From contig JAVJRN010000081.1 in NCBI GenBank assembly GCA_040218415.1, positions 186,001 through 250,000 on the forward strand: a stretch of 64,000 nucleotides of DNA, written 5' to 3'. How positions within the stretch are numbered: the first letter of the stretch is position 1; every line of letters starts with the position of its first letter. Position numbers and translations under genes: made by a program. The notes beneath the pieces were generated by a model that saw only the letters and a list, made by a program, of their open reading frames with translations, ran no database searches and was not told where the DNA came from. This document shows positions 45,896-54,970 of the stretch, piece after piece. The stretch is from JAVJRN01 sp040218415 (GTDB lineage Bacteria > Bacteroidota > Bacteroidia > Cytophagales > Cyclobacteriaceae).

Positions 45896-46729
45896 ATGAT
45901 ACGATCAAAATTCATATTCAACCTGTTGACAGTTGCACTGATTACATTGGTTTGCATCTCCTGTTCAACAGATGACGATGCTGCAGTTGTAGTTTCGCCA
46001 CAGACTGAAGATGCTGTATTCAGTTACACCATAAACACGGAGGATCCAAACACGCTTCATTTTACGGGTTCTCCTGCCTTATCAACCTGGTACACCCATT
46101 GGACTTTTGGCGATGGTTCGTCTGCAGAAGGTTTAGAAGCTACCAAAACCTATTTTAAGAAGGGGACTTATCAGGTTCGTTTCAAAATATTCACAGAAGG
46201 AGGTACTGCCGATTCTATACAAACGATCACTATTGAATCAGATGTCGTGGATGAATCTAATCTGGTTCAAAATGGGGATTTCGGAATAAGCGATGGCTGG
46301 AACATCTTTGTGATTAATCCAGGAATAGATATTAGCTTCGACAATGGCAGTGCACTCTGGAATGGTGGAGGCGGTGGCCATGCAGGAATCTATCAGGAAG
46401 TAACTGTAGAAGCGGATGTGGAATATCAAATCAATATGGATATCGCCGGAAGTGGTGCAACTGACTCCTGGTTTGAAGTGTATGCTGGTGCCTCTCAACC
46501 TGTTGCAGGTGCTGATTATACAGATGGTGGAATGCTCATGGCACTGAATACATGGAATGGATGTGGTAGTAGTGAATTTCAGGATAAATTCGTCAACCTC
46601 AGTTGTGGTGGCGATGGCACCGTGCAATTCAGTTCAGCCGGAACTATATATCTAGTCATTAGAGGAGGAGGCGCTGATTATGGAGCTACAGGAATATCCA
46701 TTGATAACGTAGAGATGCGGCCAAAATAG
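45896..46729 (+). CDS. PKD-domain surface lipoprotein, putative glycan-binding protein
   Basis: A 277-residue lipoprotein (Cys23, CISC). Residues about 35-115 form a PKD domain (WTHWTFGDGSSAEG region), and residues about 120-277 an apparent jelly-roll domain with GDFGISDGWNIF, an HAGIYQEVTVEADVEYQINMDIAG stretch (residues about 160-185) and the end GATGISIDNVEMRPK, the CBM4/9-like pattern. No catalytic motif. Its position after SusD is the usual place for surface glycan-binding proteins. It is paralogous to the next gene. Binding specificity is inferred only. Confidence 0.78.
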   Translation: MIRSKFIFNLLTVALITLVCISCSTDDDAAVVVSPQTEDAVFSYTINTEDPNTLHFTGSPALSTWYTHWTFGDGSSAEGLEATKTYFKKGTYQVRFKIFTEGGTADSIQTITIESDVVDESNLVQNGDFGISDGWNIFVINPGIDISFDNGSALWNGGGGGHAGIYQEVTVEADVEYQINMDIAGSGATDSWFEVYAGASQPVAGADYTDGGMLMALNTWNGCGSSEFQDKFVNLSCGGDGTVQFSSAGTIYLVIRGGGADYGATGISIDNVEMRPK

Positions 46730-46859
46730 CATAAAAGTCTGAAAGAATATTTAGCAATCACTCAAAATAACGGGATTTATTATACAGGAATCTCAGTACC
46801 TAAACATTACCGCTATATATCATAAAATAACATAAATAACTATTAAACACTATTTACAA

Positions 46860-47738
46860 ATGAAGAATACGTTCAAAATTACAAGAGGAATTTTGCCAGT
46901 TTTATTGCTCACTTTAGCCGCTTTTTTTGTGGCATGTAGCGATGATGAAAGCGAGGTTGTTATCCCAGATGCACCCACAGCAGGCTTTGATTTTGCAGTG
47001 AGTGAGACAGTAACTTTAGAAGTTGCATTTACGAATACCAGTGCATCAGAAGTCGATGTAACCTATACCTGGGATTTTGGTGACAATAGCGGTATATCCA
47101 CAGAAGCAAGCCCAACTTATACTTATGCTTCAGGAGGTACTTACACTGTTAGCTTGACGGCTACTAATGAAGGTGGTTCTGATGAATTCACCGCTCAAGT
47201 AACAGTAGAAGAACCTGTACCTGCTGTAATTATCACTAATGGTGACTTTTCTGATGGTGACACTGGTTGGACGATCATCAATCATTACGAGGAAACCAAT
47301 TTGAATGGAAGTGTAACTATAGCTGATGGGGTTGCAAGTTTCGATGAATCAACTAATACAGACTGGAAACACATGGGAATTTACACGACTGTATCACTTG
47401 AACCAGGCACATACCAATTTGAGATGGATATGAGTTATACTGAAATCAATGATGTTTGGGGCGAAGTATTCCTTGGAGATACTGAACCGGTAGCAGGTAG
47501 TGATTATGGTACGGATCAAGGGGCATCTTTGGTGCTAAAAGCGTACAATGCGTGGGATTGCCCGGATATTAAATCATATTCTGGATTGGCAACATCATCA
47601 GGTTGTGATGCCAGTGATAATCCTGGTCAAATTGAAATCACTTCCGCTGGAGACTTTTATTTAGTCTTTAGAACTGGTGGCGCTACTTATGGTACTGAAG
47701 GTATTGTGGTAGATAACCTTTCACTTACAAAACTGTAA
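46860..47738 (+). CDS. PKD-domain surface lipoprotein, paralogue of the preceding
   Basis: A 292-residue lipoprotein (Cys26, FFVAC, followed by SDDESE). The PKD domain lies at about 40-117 (TWDFGDNSGISTEASPTY), and the C-terminal jelly-roll at about 125-292 shares with its neighbour the order WTII, MGIYTTVSLEPGTYQFEMDM, then EVFLGDTEPVAGSDY, and a final GIVVDNLSL. In the paralogue the matching text is EVYAGASQPVAGADY. The pair probably arose by tandem duplication. Two cysteines in CPDIKS and SSGCDA may form a disulfide. It is the last gene before a stem-loop and a 262-bp spacer. Confidence 0.78.
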   Translation: MKNTFKITRGILPVLLLTLAAFFVACSDDESEVVIPDAPTAGFDFAVSETVTLEVAFTNTSASEVDVTYTWDFGDNSGISTEASPTYTYASGGTYTVSLTATNEGGSDEFTAQVTVEEPVPAVIITNGDFSDGDTGWTIINHYEETNLNGSVTIADGVASFDESTNTDWKHMGIYTTVSLEPGTYQFEMDMSYTEINDVWGEVFLGDTEPVAGSDYGTDQGASLVLKAYNAWDCPDIKSYSGLATSSGCDASDNPGQIEITSAGDFYLVFRTGGATYGTEGIVVDNLSLTKL

Positions 47739-47761
47739 TAACATTAGTTAAAGCAAATGCT

Positions 47762-47784
47762 TCCTGGCTTGTTTTTAGTCAGGA
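47762..47784 (+). terminator. Stem-loop between the susCD-lipoprotein genes and GH5
   Basis: Stem tcctggct/agtcagga (8 bp, one G-T pair) with a 7-nt T-rich loop, 23 bp after the PKD gene stop. No T-run follows, so it may be an attenuator or mRNA-stabilising hairpin rather than a full terminator. Confidence 0.4.
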
Positions 47785-47791
47785 GGTATTC

Positions 47792-47803
47792 TTGAACGTT
47801 CAA
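47792..47803. promoter_or_regulatory. 12-bp perfect palindrome upstream of GH5 gene
   Basis: ttgaacgttcaa is a perfect 12-bp palindrome about 200 bp before the GH5 start and only 8 bp after a hairpin. It may be a protein-binding site; no promoter match is clear next to it. Confidence 0.3.
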
Positions 47804-48000
47804 ATCATGTGACGCTCTGGTTTGAAAAATGGATTATGGGAACCAAACGTATCGATAAAAGCGATTTGATAACATCATCTTTAATACTGGCTATGATTGG
47901 ACGTCAAAAGATTTTTCAGAGATGTTTCTTGGTCAGAGAAGGCTGAAAGATTGATAAGAGATTAAGACAACTTAAAAACACTAATTATAAACAAAAAGGC

Positions 48001-50694
48001 ATGAAAAATATCTTCCTACTTATCTTATCCATTTCAGCCCTTAGCCTATGTGGGCAGGGCCTGAAGACGCAAGGGAAAGTAATTATTAACAAAAACGGAG
48101 AAGAAGTATTGCTCCGTGGCTTGGGTCCCGGGGGCTGGCAAGTGATGGAAGGCTACATGATGCAGTCTTCTGGAGTCGCCGGATCTCAGCATGAGATTAA
48201 AGAAAAGCTCATTGAGTTAATGGGAGAGGAGAAGACGGAGGAGTTTTTCGTGGATTGGAGAGCCAAACATTTCACCAAAAGAGATGTGGACTCATTAGCA
48301 GCCTGGGGTTTCAATAGCATTAGACTTCCCATGCATTATAACCTTTTCACATTGCCCATAGAAGATGAACCTGTACAAGGTGAACAAACTTGGGTGAATA
48401 CTGGATTTGAAATTATCGACGATTTATTAGCGTGGTGTGCTCCGCATGATATTTATGTAATTCTCGATTTACACGCTGCGCCAGGTGGCCAAGGCAGAGG
48501 TTCAGAAATTAACGATTATGATCCTGACAAACCTTCACTTTGGGAGAGTCAGGATAACAAAGATAAAACAGTGGCATTATGGGCAAGAATAGCCGAAAGA
48601 TATAAAGATAGCGAGTGGATAGGTGGCTATGACCTAATCAATGAAACTCATTGGGATTTACCTGGTGGAGTTGATTTGAGAAATCTCTATGAAGACATCA
48701 CAGAGGCAATTAGAGCTGTAGATAAAAACCATATCATATTCATTGAGGGAAATTGGTATGCCAATGATTTCACAGGGTTGACTCCTCCCTGGGATGATAA
48801 CATGGTATATAGTTTTCATAAGTATTGGAGTCATAATGAGCCGAATGATTTGGACTGGGTTTTGCCATTAAGAGAAGAGCATAATGTGCCCTTGTGGATG
48901 GGAGAGTCTGGTGAAAATTCCAATACTTGGTTTACGGATGCAGTTTCGCTTTTTGAAAACAATAACATTGGCTGGGCATGGTGGACGATGAGGAAAATAG
49001 GGGATATTGATAGTCCTTATGCTACTGACATCAGTCCAGGTTATCAAAAAATATTAGACTACTGGGGCGGGAATGGACCAAAACCAACAGCTGAGGAAGC
49101 TTTTGAAGGTATGATGCAGCTTTCTGAAAACCTACTAGTAGAGAATAGCCGTTTTCGAAAAGATGTTCCGGACGCTTTAATGCGTCAGGTTAAAACGGAT
49201 GAAACGGTTCCTTATGCAAAGCATATAATTCCTGGGATTATTCATCTTTCTGATTTTGATTTAGGAAAAAATGAATTTGCTTACTACGACAAAGACGTGG
49301 CTGACTATAACCTTTCTACTGGCAGCTTTCAAGCTTGGAATTCAGGTTGGGCTTACAGAAATGACGGTGTAGATATTCAGAATAGTGATGATGATATAAA
49401 TAACAATGGATATCAAATTGGCTTTACATCTGCAGGAGAATGGATCAGCTATACAGTACAAATAGAAGAATCAGGACAGTACAAGGCAGACTTAAGATAT
49501 GCTACTGATCTGCCTAATGGTAAGTTTCACCTATCCATTGACGATGAAAGTATCACTTCCTTAGAAGGCGTGAGTCAAACCGGAGGATGGAGTATTTTTA
49601 ATACACATTCAGTAGAAAACATTATTTTGGAAGCTGGCAAACATGTCCTAAAAATGCATTTTGATGATGGCTCCATAAATGTGACAAATATTGAATTTTC
49701 CGCATCAGGAACAGCTGAGGACTTACCCTTTCGTGCATTGACAGCTAAAACAGGCCAGAATGAAAAATCAATAGAATTAACAATGAATAGAGCTATTCTT
49801 GCTTCTTCTATTTCTGCAGCACAGAGTAATATTTCCGTTACTGTGAATGGAGTAGACCAGACGGTTACTGAGGTAAAAGCGGGAAATGATCAGACCCGAA
49901 CGATAATTGTTGAGTTAGAAACCCACATCCTCTTTAGTGATATCGTAAAGATTAATTATGAAGGAGAATCTATAAAAGCCACCAATAATTTTATTTTAGA
50001 AAAATTTAGAGACTTGTCGGTAATTAATAGGCTGGCCGTGAGACAGATATTCCCAAGCAGGATACAAGCCGAGGATTTTGATGCACAGGTTGGGTTCGCT
50101 TTGGAAGAAACCACTGATTTTGGCGAAGGATTCAATCTAGGCTACACTGACGTCAACGATTATGCAGATTATAAAATATTTGTGCGTGAGGCAGGAAATT
50201 ATACCATGAATATAAGAGTAGCTGCGCAAAGCAATATTGGGAAAGTTGGGTTTTATACTTTGGATGATGCAGGAAATGAAAACGAACTAATAACGATCAA
50301 TACTCCGGTTACTGGTGGCTGGCAAACATGGGAAACGGTATCTGATGACTTTAGCATTGAAGCTGGTATTCATACATTAAGAATGAAAATTTTGAATTCA
50401 GGCTTTAACATCAATTGGTTCAGTACTGCTAAAATCAAGGAAATTCTGATGGTTGAAGATCATAATAGGATTTTGATTTATCCTAATCCCACAAATGGAT
50501 TAATTCACGTCACAAATTCTGAATATAATCGATTTGAATTGTATTCTCTTTCTGGCTCAACATTACTTAGTGGGCCAATAGCTGATAGTAAAACCATAGA
50601 GCTTATTAATCTTGATTCTGGTTTATATGTGTTTAAGGCAATAAATACGAAAACTGGAAAATACAGTCAAAGCAGGATAATTATTGAAAATTGA
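48001..50694 (+). CDS. GH5 glycoside hydrolase with two CBM6-like modules and T9SS sorting domain
   Basis: An 897-residue secreted enzyme. Signal peptide 1-19; GH5 TIM barrel at about 20-375 with acid/base Glu215 (LINETHW) and nucleophile Glu302 (WMGESGENS); a CBM6 at about 408-568 (YRNDGVDI, AGEWISYTV); an Ig/SWM-like domain at 575-672; a second CBM6-like module at about 680-812 (IQAEDFDAQVG, YADYKIFV); and a type A T9SS sorting domain from 822 (LIYPNPTNG). So it should be secreted and surface-linked or released. Substrate is likely a beta-glucan by context, but the GH5 subfamily is unassigned, and mannanase or cellulase activity is not excluded. Confidence 0.9.
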   Translation: MKNIFLLILSISALSLCGQGLKTQGKVIINKNGEEVLLRGLGPGGWQVMEGYMMQSSGVAGSQHEIKEKLIELMGEEKTEEFFVDWRAKHFTKRDVDSLAAWGFNSIRLPMHYNLFTLPIEDEPVQGEQTWVNTGFEIIDDLLAWCAPHDIYVILDLHAAPGGQGRGSEINDYDPDKPSLWESQDNKDKTVALWARIAERYKDSEWIGGYDLINETHWDLPGGVDLRNLYEDITEAIRAVDKNHIIFIEGNWYANDFTGLTPPWDDNMVYSFHKYWSHNEPNDLDWVLPLREEHNVPLWMGESGENSNTWFTDAVSLFENNNIGWAWWTMRKIGDIDSPYATDISPGYQKILDYWGGNGPKPTAEEAFEGMMQLSENLLVENSRFRKDVPDALMRQVKTDETVPYAKHIIPGIIHLSDFDLGKNEFAYYDKDVADYNLSTGSFQAWNSGWAYRNDGVDIQNSDDDINNNGYQIGFTSAGEWISYTVQIEESGQYKADLRYATDLPNGKFHLSIDDESITSLEGVSQTGGWSIFNTHSVENIILEAGKHVLKMHFDDGSINVTNIEFSASGTAEDLPFRALTAKTGQNEKSIELTMNRAILASSISAAQSNISVTVNGVDQTVTEVKAGNDQTRTIIVELETHILFSDIVKINYEGESIKATNNFILEKFRDLSVINRLAVRQIFPSRIQAEDFDAQVGFALEETTDFGEGFNLGYTDVNDYADYKIFVREAGNYTMNIRVAAQSNIGKVGFYTLDDAGNENELITINTPVTGGWQTWETVSDDFSIEAGIHTLRMKILNSGFNINWFSTAKIKEILMVEDHNRILIYPNPTNGLIHVTNSEYNRFELYSLSGSTLLSGPIADSKTIELINLDSGLYVFKAINTKTGKYSQSRIIIEN

Positions 50695-50723
50695 AGGGTT
50701 GATGATTAATGCATTAAAACCCA

Positions 50724-50820
50724 AACAACCGGAAAGAGCATGAAAGCCTGGTTCAAACCATAGGTTATGAATTGTCTAAGGCTGTTGACAAAACCGAGAA
50801 CCAAAACTTGTCCGGTTGTT
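50724..50820 (+). ncRNA. Candidate structured RNA between GH5 and GH16
   Basis: Nested pairings in the 212-bp spacer: outer aacaaccgga/tccggttgtt (50724-50733 with 50811-50820, 10 bp), inner tggttc/gaacca (50749-50754 with 50798-50803), and apical aacc/ggtt (50756-50759 with 50763-50766). All are perfect. This fits a folded transcript or 5' leader element, unproven. Confidence 0.35.
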
Positions 50821-50906
50821 AATCAATAAAATGCCAATATGGGTTGATACGTTCCTGAATTCGAAATCCTTTGATGAGAAAAAATGATAATAACATTTAA
50901 TAAAAA

Positions 50907-51761
50907 ATGATGAAACCAAACTTAACTACGCCCATATTAACGTTTTTGCTCCTCATCATAGTTGGGGCATGTGGTTCAAAAAAAGCTACTGAAGAAGACG
51001 CTGATGGCTGGAAAGTAGATTTTCTGGATGATTTCGAAAGTTTTAATCCGGACAATTGGCAGGACCAAATGATCTGGGTCAACAACGAAACGCATTGCTA
51101 TGTACCAAATGGGGATTATGGAACGCGTGAGATAAGCGATGGTATTTTAAAAATCAAGGTTGTCCAATTGGACAATAAAATCCCATGTGATAATCTGGAC
51201 AAGCACGGGAAACAGCACCCTGAAACCCAGTATGTTGCAGGACGAATTTGCTCCAAAAATCGAAAAGAATTTATTAAAGGTAAATGGACGGCACGTATAA
51301 GACTACAAACCCAGGGAGAGGCGAGTATGTTTCCGGCCTGGTGGATTTTAGGATCTCAAAATAATGAGCCTCCTGTTCAGGAAAAAGATGAAAACGTGTG
51401 TTGGCCTTTAACCGGCTCTGGAGAAATTGACATTTTCGAACATCATGGAGATGCTCAAAAAAATGTATACACCACTGGTGCCATAAAGAGTCTTGGCGAA
51501 TGTGATAATGGAGACTGGTGGAGTACCAGAACAGGAATAGATGCAGTGTTAACTGATTATCACGAATACTCAGTAGAATGGCAAGAAAGTGACTTGGTTT
51601 ATCGCCTTGATGATAAAGAAGTCTACAGAAATGAAGGAGCAGGCGACAATTATCCCCAGCCTATGTTTGCGATTCTAAACTACGCCAAAATCACTGACTC
51701 GGCCATGTCAGGCGAATGGGTGATGGAAGTCGATTGGGTAAAACATGAATATCGGAAATGA
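50907..51761 (+). CDS. GH16 family beta-glucanase (laminarinase-like) lipoprotein
   Basis: A 284-residue enzyme that should cleave internal beta-1,3 (or mixed) glucan linkages. The lipobox gives Cys22 (VGAC), so it is membrane-anchored, probably facing outward. The GH16 catalytic motif E-x-D-x-x-E is at 173-178 (EIDIFEHHG: nucleophile Glu173, Asp175, acid/base Glu178). FPAWWILG (142-149) and the end GEWVMEVDWVKHEY are typical. A Cys-containing insert at 155-170 precedes the active site. It is followed by the MFS and GH30 genes, supporting a laminarin-like substrate; GH16 specificity cannot be narrowed further. Confidence 0.92.
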   Translation: MMKPNLTTPILTFLLLIIVGACGSKKATEEDADGWKVDFLDDFESFNPDNWQDQMIWVNNETHCYVPNGDYGTREISDGILKIKVVQLDNKIPCDNLDKHGKQHPETQYVAGRICSKNRKEFIKGKWTARIRLQTQGEASMFPAWWILGSQNNEPPVQEKDENVCWPLTGSGEIDIFEHHGDAQKNVYTTGAIKSLGECDNGDWWSTRTGIDAVLTDYHEYSVEWQESDLVYRLDDKEVYRNEGAGDNYPQPMFAILNYAKITDSAMSGEWVMEVDWVKHEYRK

Positions 51762-51838
51762 TTAGAATTTATAATTCAAGTAGGTTTCATGTAATAACTT
51801 ATTTCGATAGTAGGCACTGTTATATTTAGTGGAGGGTT

Positions 51839-53398
51839 ATGAGTAAATCAAAGGTGGTCATCATGATTGCCATGATCGTGGCATTAGGAGGCCTATTGAT
51901 GGGATTCGATGCTTCGGTCATTTCGGGCGTGGTTAGATTTATCGAACCTGAATTTAATTTGACTAAACTGGAACTGGGTTGGTCTGTGAGTTCTCTTACG
52001 TTTACGGCCACTTTAGCCATGATGCTAGCCGGCCCACTTAGTGATCGATTTGGAAGAAGATTGGTTTTGAGATATGCCGCAGTATTATATGTTGTATCTG
52101 CCATAGCCTCTGCTTTAGCTCCAACATTTTGGTATTTGGTAGTAGCGCGTATGATCGGAGGGTTTGGCGTGGGGGCATCCTTAATACTAGCGCCAATGTA
52201 TATTGCAGAAATTGCTCCTGCAAAGATGAGAGGCAGAATGGTTTCCTTCAATCAGCTCAATATTGTAATTGGCATATCGCTCGCATTTTTTACAAATTAT
52301 TTAATTCTTAAGTACAGCTCGTCAGATGCTAGCTGGGCGAAAAGCCTTATGCTGGATACTTATCAATGGAGATGGATGCTGGGACTTGAAACATTGCCGG
52401 CGGTGCTGTACTTTATTGGATTGTTCTTTGTTCCGAGGAGTCCTAGGTGGTTGATAATGAAAGGTGAGATCGATCAGGCTCGGGATATAATGAGGAAGTT
52501 TAGTAGTGAAGAACAAATGGAAGTCGATATAGCGGCCATTCAACAAAGTATGAACAGTGAAAGCGCTAAGCAAAAGCCTTCGCTTTCCGAGTTGCTGAAC
52601 CCCACGCTACGATTTGTGCTGATTATCGGTGTTGTTGTGGCTGTACTTCAGCAGATCACTGGCATTAACTCCGTTTTCTTTTATGCACCCATGATTTTTG
52701 AACAGTCAGGAATTGGAACGGATGCCTCATTTATTCAAGCCATTTTGGTTGGACTGGTCAACCTAGTATTTGCCATTTTGGCCCTAGTATTTATAGACAG
52801 GCTGGGAAGAAAACCACTTCTTGCTTATGGAGTGGGTGGAATCGTGCTTTGCATGTTTACTTTAGCCTATGGATTCAGCTCTGCAACTTATAGTTTGTCA
52901 AAGGACTCCATCGATATGATTGTTGATACTCAAAGCCAACAAAGATTAAGCACTTTAATTGGTAAGACTTACCAAGATGACACTGCCTTTAAAAATGCGC
53001 TAACCAAATCACTCGGAGCGGAGAAAGCAAATGAATATAAGTCTGTGCTGATTCCTGCTGCTATCAAAATGAACTCAAGCTTGATTTTGTTTGGTATACT
53101 CGGTTTTGTAGCCTCATTTGCTATTTCGATAGGCCCAGTTATGTGGGTGCTATTTAGTGAACTCTTCCCCAATTGGATACGAGGTTTGGCAATTTCCTTT
53201 GTTGGGTTGATAAATTCAGCGGTAAGTTTCATTGTACAGCTGGTCTTCCCTTGGGAACTAGAAGTCCTAGGAAGCGCAACCACCTTTTTGATTTACGGTA
53301 TGTTTGCATTGTTGGGACTCTTATTTATTATCAAAAAAGTTCCCGAGACAAAAGGAAAGTCTTTGGAAGAACTAGAAAAAATGTTGGTCTCCAAGTGA
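51839..53398 (+). CDS. Sugar porter family MFS transporter
   Basis: A 519-residue inner-membrane sugar importer. Sugar-porter signatures are DRFGRR (69-74), PRSPRWL (about 200), QQITGINSVFFYAP in helix 7, DRLGRKPLL after helix 8 and VPETKGKSLEELE at the C-terminus. About 65 residues (346-410) between helices 9 and 10 form a hydrophilic insertion rich in Ser, Thr, Lys and Asp, making the protein about 50 residues longer than typical members. It probably takes up glucose or short oligosaccharides released by the locus. GH30 follows 40 bp later. Confidence 0.92.
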   Translation: MSKSKVVIMIAMIVALGGLLMGFDASVISGVVRFIEPEFNLTKLELGWSVSSLTFTATLAMMLAGPLSDRFGRRLVLRYAAVLYVVSAIASALAPTFWYLVVARMIGGFGVGASLILAPMYIAEIAPAKMRGRMVSFNQLNIVIGISLAFFTNYLILKYSSSDASWAKSLMLDTYQWRWMLGLETLPAVLYFIGLFFVPRSPRWLIMKGEIDQARDIMRKFSSEEQMEVDIAAIQQSMNSESAKQKPSLSELLNPTLRFVLIIGVVVAVLQQITGINSVFFYAPMIFEQSGIGTDASFIQAILVGLVNLVFAILALVFIDRLGRKPLLAYGVGGIVLCMFTLAYGFSSATYSLSKDSIDMIVDTQSQQRLSTLIGKTYQDDTAFKNALTKSLGAEKANEYKSVLIPAAIKMNSSLILFGILGFVASFAISIGPVMWVLFSELFPNWIRGLAISFVGLINSAVSFIVQLVFPWELEVLGSATTFLIYGMFALLGLLFIIKKVPETKGKSLEELEKMLVSK

Positions 53399-53437
53399 GA
53401 TCATTTCTCATTAGATCAATCTATAAAACCAATTTCC

Positions 53438-54970
53438 ATGAATTACATTAATCTAAAAAATCATCTCATAATTATTTGTTTGTGTTTTCTTATAGTCAGA
53501 TGTACTCATAAGGCCAAGATTCAAAACGAAGTTTCAAATGTGCAGACACAAAATTCAATAACTATTATTGAAACGGCCAGAGACACCTCATTAAGACTTT
53601 CAACCGTCGGAACAAAGCCGTTTGAGGAGAGGTCGCAAGCTTTAGAATACGAAAAATCAATATTTATAAATCCATCAAAAAGCTTTCAGACTTTTATCGG
53701 CATGGGTGGAGCGATCACAGATGCGTCTGCCGAAGTGTTTGCAAAACTGCCTCAAGACAAACAAAAGGAACTGTTGGATGCCTACTATAGTCCATCGGGA
53801 ATCAGTTATAGTTTGATCAGAACGACTATCCATAGTGCTGATTTTGGCCCGGGATCCTATACTTATATAGAAGAAGGAGACAAGGAATTAACCACCTTTT
53901 CCATTGAACATGATCTGTCTTACCGCATCCCAATGATTAAATCGGCTAATAAAACGGCGGGGAAACCTTTACTACTTTACGCAAGTCCATGGAGCCCTCC
54001 GGCATTTATGAAATCAAACAACAATATGTTGCAGGGAGGTAAGTTATTACCAAAGTTTTTTGATTCTTGGGCTACTTATTATACTAAATTCATCGAAGCA
54101 TACGAAAAAGAAGGTCTACCCATTTGGGGAATAACCATCCAGAACGAACCCATGGCTAAGCAGCGTTGGGAGTCCTGCATATATACTGCAGAAGAAGAAC
54201 GTGATTTCCTCAAAAATCATTTAGGTCCAAAAATGGAGGAGAAAGGGTATGGAGATAAAAATATTGTGGTTTGGGATCACAACAGAGATTTAATCAGCGA
54301 TCGTGTTAATGTGATTTTTGAAGACCCTGAAGCATCCAAATATGCCTGGGGAATTGGCTTTCATTGGTATGAAACATGGGCAGGAGGGGAAGAAAATTTT
54401 GAAAACCTGAAAAACGTAAAGGAGTCTTACCCAGATAAAAACTTATTATTTACGGAGGGATGTAATGAGGCTTTTGATTCAGGAAAGTACCAATATTGGC
54501 CCAATGCTGAACGATATGGGAGAAACATTATCAATGACTTTAATAGTGGTACCGTAGGATGGACAGACTGGAATGTATTATTAGATGAAAGAGGAGGGCC
54601 TAATCATGTGGGAAACTTCTGCTTTGCACCAATTCATGCCGATTTGTCAAAGGGAACGTTGATTTACACGCCTTCTTATTATTATCTCGGCCATTTTTCG
54701 AAATATATTAAACCAGATGCCAAGAGAATTAGTACCACCACCAGCCATACTGATCTCATAACTACTTCATGGCTCAATGAAGATGGAACAATGGTTACTG
54801 TGGTGATGAATTCCAAGGATCAGAAGATAGACTACTCACTTTATGTGGGTCAGAAAGAATCAAAAATAACCATTAATGCTCACGCAATTCAAACGTTGCT
54901 TTATAGATTAAGTGGATCATTTTCAATGGCTGAATATAGAAGAAATACCAGAACCAAGGCAAGTATATAG
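53438..54970 (+). CDS. GH30 family glycoside hydrolase (putative beta-1,6-glucanase)
   Basis: A 510-residue enzyme with GH30 TIM barrel and side beta-sandwich. Acid/base Glu237 (IQNEPM) and nucleophile Glu340 (LLFTEGCNE) are in place; FIGMGGAITDASAE (87-100) and LLLYASPWSPPAFMK (178-192) are strong family text. The context with GH16 suggests endo-beta-1,6-glucanase; glucosylceramidase-like or other specificities remain possible. The N-terminal leader ends in VRC at Cys22, an imperfect lipobox with Arg before the Cys. It is the last gene of the locus. Confidence 0.92.
   Translation: MNYINLKNHLIIICLCFLIVRCTHKAKIQNEVSNVQTQNSITIIETARDTSLRLSTVGTKPFEERSQALEYEKSIFINPSKSFQTFIGMGGAITDASAEVFAKLPQDKQKELLDAYYSPSGISYSLIRTTIHSADFGPGSYTYIEEGDKELTTFSIEHDLSYRIPMIKSANKTAGKPLLLYASPWSPPAFMKSNNNMLQGGKLLPKFFDSWATYYTKFIEAYEKEGLPIWGITIQNEPMAKQRWESCIYTAEEERDFLKNHLGPKMEEKGYGDKNIVVWDHNRDLISDRVNVIFEDPEASKYAWGIGFHWYETWAGGEENFENLKNVKESYPDKNLLFTEGCNEAFDSGKYQYWPNAERYGRNIINDFNSGTVGWTDWNVLLDERGGPNHVGNFCFAPIHADLSKGTLIYTPSYYYLGHFSKYIKPDAKRISTTTSHTDLITTSWLNEDGTMVTVVMNSKDQKIDYSLYVGQKESKITINAHAIQTLLYRLSGSFSMAEYRRNTRTKASI

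Noticed and set aside
41020..54970. Recently inserted mobile element carrying the polysaccharide locus
   Set aside because: No transposase, integrase, target duplication or flanking tRNA was seen; base composition is similar to neighbours by eye.
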